Source: Aeoliella straminimaris
GTDB lineage: Bacteria; Planctomycetota; Planctomycetia; Pirellulales; Lacipirellulaceae
Length of the DNA: 64,000 nt
Direction of reading: 5' to 3'
NCBI RefSeq assembly: GCF_024054565.1
Contig: NZ_JAMXLR010000036.1
Coordinates: 310,001 to 374,000 of the forward strand
Shown: one piece after another, positions 61,663 through 64,000 of the stretch
Numbering within the stretch: position 1 is the first letter of the stretch
How the letters are laid out: every line of letters begins with the position of its first letter
Program-made: the position numbers and the translations under genes
Notes under the pieces: generated by a model
Seen by the model: the letters and a program-made list of their open reading frames with translations, nothing else
Databases searched by the model: none
Told to the model about the DNA's origin: nothing

Positions 61663-62111
61663 TGACCAGAATCTATCCCGAATCCCTCCCCGTCATCCCG
61701 GACGAACCATCGGCCGAGGATTTTCGGGTGGTCCAAGTCGACGATAAACGCGGCTTGGGTGTGCTGGTGCTGCGCGCATTCAAGGCCGGCGACGTGCTGT
61801 TTCGGATGAACGGCGTCCTGACCGCGGAAATGACGCAGTACAGCCTGCAAATGGATGAGCGGTGGCACCTGGACGACCCCGACTTTGCCGGTCGGGTGTT
61901 GCACTGCTGCGACCCCAACTCCGAACTCGATCCGAAGACGCGGCTCTACACCGCGGTGAAGGATATCGAGCCGGGCGATTTGCTCACCATGGACTACGAC
62001 GTGACCGAAGACGTGCTGTACCGCGCGTTCGAATGCTCATGTGGCGCCGACAATTGTCGTGGCTACATCGCGGGTCGTAAAGTTGACCAAGTGGCGGCGA
62101 ATGTCGCCTAA
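61662..62111 (+). CDS. SET-domain protein (putative lysine methyltransferase)
   Basis: The 149-residue protein carries a SET domain: KRGLGVLVLRAFKAGDVLF, VLHCCDPNSELDPKTRLYTAVKDIEPGDLLTMDYD (in part) and a cysteine-rich post-SET motif ECSCGADNCRGYI. SET proteins use SAM to methylate protein lysines. The ATG overlaps the speD stop, so the two genes are coupled; both use SAM as a substrate or relative. The target is unknown. Confidence 0.88.
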   Translation: MTRIYPESLPVIPDEPSAEDFRVVQVDDKRGLGVLVLRAFKAGDVLFRMNGVLTAEMTQYSLQMDERWHLDDPDFAGRVLHCCDPNSELDPKTRLYTAVKDIEPGDLLTMDYDVTEDVLYRAFECSCGADNCRGYIAGRKVDQVAANVA

Positions 62112-62132
62112 CGAGCGTTGATTGAAATCTGG

Positions 62133-62174
62133 CGGCTAAGCCGCGGGCGGCTGCTCGCGGCTTAGCCGTTTTTT
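62133..62174. terminator. Intrinsic terminator, likely bidirectional
   Basis: A 13-base-pair stem (CGGCTAAGCCGCG, 62133-62145, with CGCGGCTTAGCCG, 62156-62168) and six T follow the SET gene. The 3' arm contains the stop codon of the converging GNAT gene, so it may stop both transcripts. Confidence 0.9.
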
Positions 62175-62656
62175 GTTGCGCCGATCTCCCAACGCCATAC
62201 CAGCCCGTCTTCGGGGTCCTGTACCTCGCCCAGCTGCCGAAAGCCACATTTTGTGAGCACCCGCGTTGAAGCGTTGGCCTCGGGCAGCGAATGCGCCCGA
62301 ACAGTTTGCACCTCGGGCTGCTGGAGTGCAAACCGCGTGAGTGCCGCGGCTGCCTCGGTAGCGAAACCTTGGTTCTGGAACTCTGGCTCAATTGCGTAGG
62401 CAATCTCGACCATGCCAGCGGCGGATGGTGGACCTTTGAACCCACACTGGCCGACGGTCGCACCGGTCTTGCGGTCCGATACATTGAACCCGAGTACCCA
62501 GAAGTCTCCATCGCTGGCGGTGTCCAACAGCTTCAGATAGTCGGCCGATACTTGCTCGCGGACACCTGGAGGAAGTGCCAGCACTCGCTGCCGAGTGGCT
62601 GCGAGCGACTCGAGAGTGAGCCGGAGTCTTTCAGTATGGATGGTCAGACGGTCCAT
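62162..62656 (-). CDS. GNAT-family N-acetyltransferase (RimJ/RimL-like)
   Basis: The 164-residue protein starts at MDRLTIHTERLRLTLESL, the usual beginning of RimJ/RimL-type acetyltransferases. An upstream in-frame ATG at 62710 adds 18 residues with no clear ribosome-binding site. It shows TVGQCGFKGPP, VEIAYAIEPEFQNQGFATEAA (the acetyl-CoA loop) and NASTRVLTKCGFRQLGE. Substrates range from ribosomal protein N-termini to small molecules and cannot be told. It converges with the SET gene. Confidence 0.88.
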   Translation of the reverse strand: MDRLTIHTERLRLTLESLAATRQRVLALPPGVREQVSADYLKLLDTASDGDFWVLGFNVSDRKTGATVGQCGFKGPPSAAGMVEIAYAIEPEFQNQGFATEAAAALTRFALQQPEVQTVRAHSLPEANASTRVLTKCGFRQLGEVQDPEDGLVWRWEIGATKNG

Positions 62657-62749
62657 GGTGATTGGAAGTCGGTGTAGCTTCGGCCAGGTGGTTGCCGGTC
62701 GCGTCATCATTTTTCTGGAGCAGATTGCTGTATCCTGCTACCACTTCCT

Positions 62750-63235
62750 TCACCGTGCAGCGCCCATTGAGGCCCCCAGCAGAGTGCCAAGTATCGCAGA
62801 AAGGCCCATGCAAAGAAACGAAACGGCCATCGCTAATTCGAGCGGGGGGACCCCGCCACTCACTCTTCCACTACGATATAATTCATCCTGCTCGAGGACT
62901 GCACTAAGCGTGGCACCGGCGGAGATGGCGAAAATAACTGCGACAATTCCCACAACCAAAGCCGTGGATACCAGAGCCCGCCCTTCGAGTTGTTGCAGGA
63001 TCGATGCTACCAGCACGCAAGGCAGCACGCTCGAGCCAACGATCACACCCAACTGCGCCAAATCCAACCAGACGATGTGTTGCCAATCGATGCATGCCAG
63101 CCACCCGCAGATGGGACCGGCCGCCAGCAGTACGATCAATAGCAGCCGAAGCGACCATCGCACGTTATACTCGCGGCGACGACTCGATATCAGGTAGGGA
63201 ATCTGGCCATGTTGATTGGTTTGGTAAGTAGGCAT
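62750..63235 (-). CDS. Membrane protein of unknown function
   Basis: The 161-residue protein has four hydrophobic segments (LLLIVLLAAGPICGWLA, VIVGSSVLPCVLVASIL, ALVVGIVAVIFAISAGATL and MAVSFLCMGLSAILGTLLG). The N-terminus is hydrophilic and basic. No family is recognised. It is probably co-transcribed with the next gene upstream (37 bases). Confidence 0.75.
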   Translation of the reverse strand: MPTYQTNQHGQIPYLISSRRREYNVRWSLRLLLIVLLAAGPICGWLACIDWQHIVWLDLAQLGVIVGSSVLPCVLVASILQQLEGRALVSTALVVGIVAVIFAISAGATLSAVLEQDELYRSGRVSGGVPPLELAMAVSFLCMGLSAILGTLLGASMGAAR

Positions 63236-63272
63236 AACTCTACTTTCTCGCTTGGTTCTGCTGTAATCTCCC

Positions 63273-63557
63273 TTACAGTTCAGCTCGCGGCGCTATCGCT
63301 TGAAGTATTCCGTAGAACAAGCCAATTCCTGTCGATGCCCACCCACACACGGTCGACATGCCGAGCACCTGATAGAGCGGATGTTTAGAACGTGCGGTGG
63401 ATTGTTCGAACCGCAGCAAGTGACTAAGCATGTGCACGGATGGCACGGACAGCACCGCAAGACGCATTCGGGCCGAAATGGTCGCGGTCGCAATCGATTG
63501 GCAATCGACTGGCGGAAGGTAGACCTGGCTCGACGGTTGGACTTTCTCGTCGGTCAT
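63273..63557 (-). CDS. Small membrane-associated protein of unknown function
   Basis: The 94-residue protein has a hydrophilic N-terminal 30 residues and two weak hydrophobic segments (LAVLSVPSVHMLSHLL and VCGWASTGIGLFYGILQAIA). No family is recognised. The 37-base spacing to the next membrane-protein gene suggests one transcript. The evidence is ORF integrity and position only. Confidence 0.6.
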   Translation of the reverse strand: MTDEKVQPSSQVYLPPVDCQSIATATISARMRLAVLSVPSVHMLSHLLRFEQSTARSKHPLYQVLGMSTVCGWASTGIGLFYGILQAIAPRAEL

Positions 63558-63747
63558 GATAAACGCCCCCGTTTACGACCTGAAAGTGAAATAGTGAGTG
63601 CATCGTAACCCTCCCGATCATCCACCGTCAACAAATCGGGCTTTTCGCCATCGCGATTGAGTCTATAATAGTCCTCCAGAGCAACCTAAAGTTCTTTCTC
63701 GCATACGCCCACTCGCGTCGGTTCTTGGGCTTACGACGCACCAAGCT

Positions 63748-64000
63748 GTGAAAAACTCGAAATTGCGGCGGCAAATCGCTTTCGAAGCCGCCCGGCTGAT
63801 GTACGATCGGCAGGAAACCGAGTACTACCGAGCCAAGCAAAAGGCCGCCAGCCGCATCTGCAAAGGCTGGGTGAAACCGGCGGACCTGCCCTCGAATGCC
63901 GAGATTCGCGACGCCATCCAGTCATTTGCGCGACTCTTGGAGGGCGACTCCCGCACCGAGAACCTACAGGCGATGCGCCTGGCAGCCCTGCGAATGATGC
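63748..64000 (+). CDS. Conserved protein, 5' part only (window edge)
   Basis: A frame from GTG at 63748, open to the right edge, reads LRRQIAFEAARLMYDRQETEYYRAKQKAA (in part), then GWVKPADLPSNAEIRDAIQ. I recall this pattern from the start of conserved proteins with a downstream nucleotidyltransferase-like domain, but that domain would lie outside the window, so the call is tentative. The frame is also open upstream of the GTG, and the exact start is not certain. Confidence 0.6.
   Translation, partial: MKNSKLRRQIAFEAARLMYDRQETEYYRAKQKAASRICKGWVKPADLPSNAEIRDAIQSFARLLEGDSRTENLQAMRLAALRMM

Noticed and set aside
1..64000. CRISPR array or rRNA
   Set aside because: No regularly spaced repeats and no conserved rRNA segments were seen.

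Overview
The window looks like a chromosome segment from a planctomycete, probably of the Pirellulales. The evidence is two DUF1559 proteins with type IV pilin-like N-termini, five adjacent exported proteins carrying PEP-CTERM-type C-termini and dockerin-like repeats, a 1549-residue exported protein with an N-terminal FEMLEARMMLAG motif, and a Tat-exported protein combining a c-type heme motif with toroid and HEAT-like repeats. The genus cannot be fixed from the sequence alone.

Layout. (1) 1-13.6 kb, all on the minus strand: exported and surface proteins, namely a giant heme/HEAT protein cut by the window edge, a small lipoprotein, a DUF1559 pseudopilin and five PEP-CTERM-type proteins, two of them recent paralogs. 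An AraC-type regulator (14.05 kb) is divergent. (2) 15.5-28.5 kb: nitrogen-oxide respiration. A quinol-type NO reductase, a Ric/ScdA iron-sulfur repair protein, a DGC-domain protein and an Rrf2 regulator form a NO module. A minus-strand operon encodes NapD, NapA, a four-heme NapB-like protein, a short NapF-like ferredoxin and a small unknown protein. Divergent from it, a tightly overlapping operon encodes a tetraheme cytochrome, an NrfC-like ferredoxin, a cupin, an NrfD-like membrane protein and a second Rrf2 regulator. mobB follows. No NapC, NapG or NapH is present, so the NrfC/NrfD/tetraheme set is the natural candidate for passing quinol electrons to NapAB.

(3) 28.5-41.3 kb: an accessory region with a different flavour. 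It has two DUF2294/MpsC-like proteins, CsbD, CsrA, a trypsin-like protease, a PTS enzyme I, a zinc-ribbon protein, a GH130-GT4-GH130 glycan cluster and several small unknown proteins. Two copies of a structured RNA element with compensatory changes in their terminal hairpins lie here, together with an IS3 orfA fragment and a truncated duplicate of the zinc-ribbon gene. (4) 41.3-49.5 kb: an unknown gene, an IS3 element inactivated by frameshift, nonsense mutation and truncation, the CotH/lamin-tail giant protein, and a tyrosine-recombinase remnant with an in-frame stop beside a tRNA-Arg gene. This suggests an old integration site.

(5) 49.7-64 kb: ordinary chromosomal genes. These include an OPT transporter, DinB-fold proteins, a TIGR01212 radical SAM protein, an FHA protein, RsgA, a second DUF1559 protein, an XRE/SnoaL-like protein, a MarC protein, an overlapping SpeD-SET pair, a GNAT acetyltransferase, two small membrane proteins and a partial gene at the right edge. 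A cluster of TGCGACA heptamers lies just after rsgA. No rRNA, CRISPR array or replication origin was recognised.
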